Origin: CAZBNB01 sp964493245
GTDB lineage: Bacteria; Pseudomonadota; Gammaproteobacteria; Legionellales; Legionellaceae
Length of the DNA: 64,000 nt
Assembly (NCBI GenBank): GCA_964493245.1
Contig: CAZBNB010000010.1
Coordinates: 1-64,000, forward strand
Reading direction: 5' to 3'
Shown here: positions 62,978 to 64,000 of the stretch, in pieces
Layout: each line of letters starts with the position of its first letter
Position numbering within the stretch: the first letter of the stretch is position 1
The notes under the pieces: model-generated
Database searches by the model: none
What the model was told of the DNA's origin: nothing
The model's input: only the letters and a program-made list of their open reading frames with translations
Program-made: the position numbers and the translations under genes

Positions 62978-64000
62978 ATGAAAGCGAAGACTGAAAAAGT
63001 ATATGACTTACAAACTGAAGAAGAAATAGAGGCAGAAGTCTATCTAGAGACTGATACAGACACCGAAACAGAACTGAACGAGCAGAAAGAAGAAAATTTC
63101 TCCGCTCCACTCGATGATGAACCTTTATATGAAAAGATAGACATTGAAAATATATTATCTCATGTGGTGTTGGAGACGTGTGATTATGACGCATTGCTAA
63201 AAGAGGCAAACGATATTTTATTTGTAACAAGTCGAGGTGGTACCGGGCATGTAACTGCAATGAATGCTATTCAAGAACAATGTCGTTTATTGGGCCAAGT
63301 ATTACGACAATATAAGGTTGAGCAGAACAAAGGTGATGTGAATCAAAGGCAATCGTCTGCTGCAGATGAAAATAATCTTGAGTCGATTGAGTTTATTCCG
63401 AATAAAGGCACATCGCCATCAATGGATAACCTGATTACATTCGGTTCTAAAATCAGTCAATTTAAGTTTGTTAAAAGCAACCTTAAAAAGTGTGGTGTTA
63501 TAACGCTTCCTGATAAGGCCGCGTTGAATAAACGAATCAACAAATACAAGCGCGATGGGAATATCTATTCGATTGATATGATGCTTGATGTTGTGGATAT
63601 TGGGCCCACCAGCGCTGCTATTTGGGATGAGTTCCAAAGTAATGATCAATGTGACATGTTAACGCAGTTGGTTGGCTTACAAGGCCAAAGCGACAAGCGA
63701 TGTCATACTAACGTTCGTGATTACTTTTGTGAGATGCTAAAGCACGCGCATTACAATAATCGACCTTATCGTCGCATTTTAAGTACGCAAGTGATTGGTT
63801 TGCCCGCCTTATGTGATGCGGTGATTCGGTATCATCTTCATTTAGATGAGATTAACAGTAGTGCGCCGCGTGTGGTGATCGAACAATTCATGACTGATTT
63901 ACCAACATATCAAGCTTCTCATTATTTCAATGCACTCAAACGGTTAGATAAAGTTCAGCAGACACAAATGAATTTGCACGCCGTTGCGCTGGAAAAAAAA
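62978..64000 (+). CDS. Putative GT-B glycosyltransferase-like protein (3' truncated by window)
   Basis: This frame stays open for 341 codons from the ATG at 62978 to the window end. GAGGTG lies ahead of the start. The first ~70 residues are very acidic (Glu/Asp/Thr-rich). Residues 80-100 read ILFVTSRGGTGHVTAMNAIQ, which resembles the N-terminal GGGH-type loop of MurG, processive and monogalactosyldiacylglycerol-synthase-like glycosyltransferases. Further on, QFKFVKSN, VIGLPALCDAVIRYHLHLDE and APRVVIEQFMTDLPTYQASH are compatible with a Rossmann-rich enzyme. The acidic lead is not usual for housekeeping members. An effector-type glycosyltransferase is possible but unproven. Confidence 0.65.
   Translation, partial: MKAKTEKVYDLQTEEEIEAEVYLETDTDTETELNEQKEENFSAPLDDEPLYEKIDIENILSHVVLETCDYDALLKEANDILFVTSRGGTGHVTAMNAIQEQCRLLGQVLRQYKVEQNKGDVNQRQSSAADENNLESIEFIPNKGTSPSMDNLITFGSKISQFKFVKSNLKKCGVITLPDKAALNKRINKYKRDGNIYSIDMMLDVVDIGPTSAAIWDEFQSNDQCDMLTQLVGLQGQSDKRCHTNVRDYFCEMLKHAHYNNRPYRRILSTQVIGLPALCDAVIRYHLHLDEINSSAPRVVIEQFMTDLPTYQASHYFNALKRLDKVQQTQMNLHAVALEKK

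Noticed and set aside
62865..63260. 131-codon minus-strand frame at the right end
   Set aside because: It is antisense to the open plus-strand frame from 62978, which has a good ribosome site and protein-like composition.

Overview
The window looks like chromosome of a gammaproteobacterium of the order Legionellales (Legionella/Coxiella/Berkiella-like). The grounds are the conserved block rlmE-ftsH-folP-glmM-tpiA-secG-tRNA-Leu-nuoA..N-tRNA-fMet-rimP-nusA-infB-rbfA-truB, a low-to-moderate GC content with many TTG/GTG starts, and a set of long orphan proteins that resemble Dot/Icm effectors, one of them close to the Legionella SidB/Sdb hydrolases. The exact genus cannot be fixed from this sequence.

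Layout. 1-1706: the tail of an unknown gene with its terminator, then a multi-spanning membrane protein on the minus strand. 1914-8487: rRNA methylation, membrane proteolysis, folate, cell-wall precursor, glycolysis and Sec export genes. 8592-8676: tRNA-Leu(GAG) between two perfect 25-bp repeats. 8884-23388: a complete 14-gene complex I operon. 23442-24317: two small orphans. 24372-30674: initiator tRNA with a near-consensus promoter, followed by the rimP-nusA-infB-rbfA-truB translation operon. truB is not followed by rpsO/pnp; instead comes a dispersed repeat and a 1081-residue orphan ending in a nuclear-localisation-like tail. 34183-36913: rsmB-fmt-def on the minus strand. 36975-42394: dprA-smg-topA and a PMT/ArnT-like glycosyltransferase. 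42386-52692: mainly accessory sequence with a near-perfect 121-bp hairpin, a small lipoprotein, an L,D-transpeptidase, an Sdb-like hydrolase, mutM, a 1577-residue nucleotidyltransferase/TPR protein, a VOC protein, a Cys-rich secreted peptide and a methyltransferase-like protein. 52934-60175: a three-gene phosphorelay (receiver; Ser/Thr-kinase/ATPase/GAF/histidine-kinase fusion; double receiver with GGDEF). 60204-62585: FadL-type porin and a flavoprotein. 62978-64000: a gene open at the window end whose N-terminal half carries a glycosyltransferase-like GGTGH motif.

The housekeeping part is tightly packed with many 4-nt overlaps and looks vertically inherited. The orphan or effector-like genes sit in looser, AT-richer DNA. 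Short palindromic or dispersed repeats occur near several of them, but also inside the core block (2567-2762, 7210-7363, 8550-8835). At least five families of short repeats recur within the window, none with a transposase.

The most interesting candidates are the protein at 45972-50705, which joins an apparently intact CCA/poly(A)-polymerase-type catalytic head to internal tandem repeats, KRKR-type basic motifs and a long TPR region, and the protein at 30810-34055 with its basic C-terminal tail. Both could be secreted proteins that act in a host nucleus; this is inference. The phosphorelay ending in c-di-GMP synthesis and the unfinished glycosyltransferase-like gene at the right edge are also worth following.
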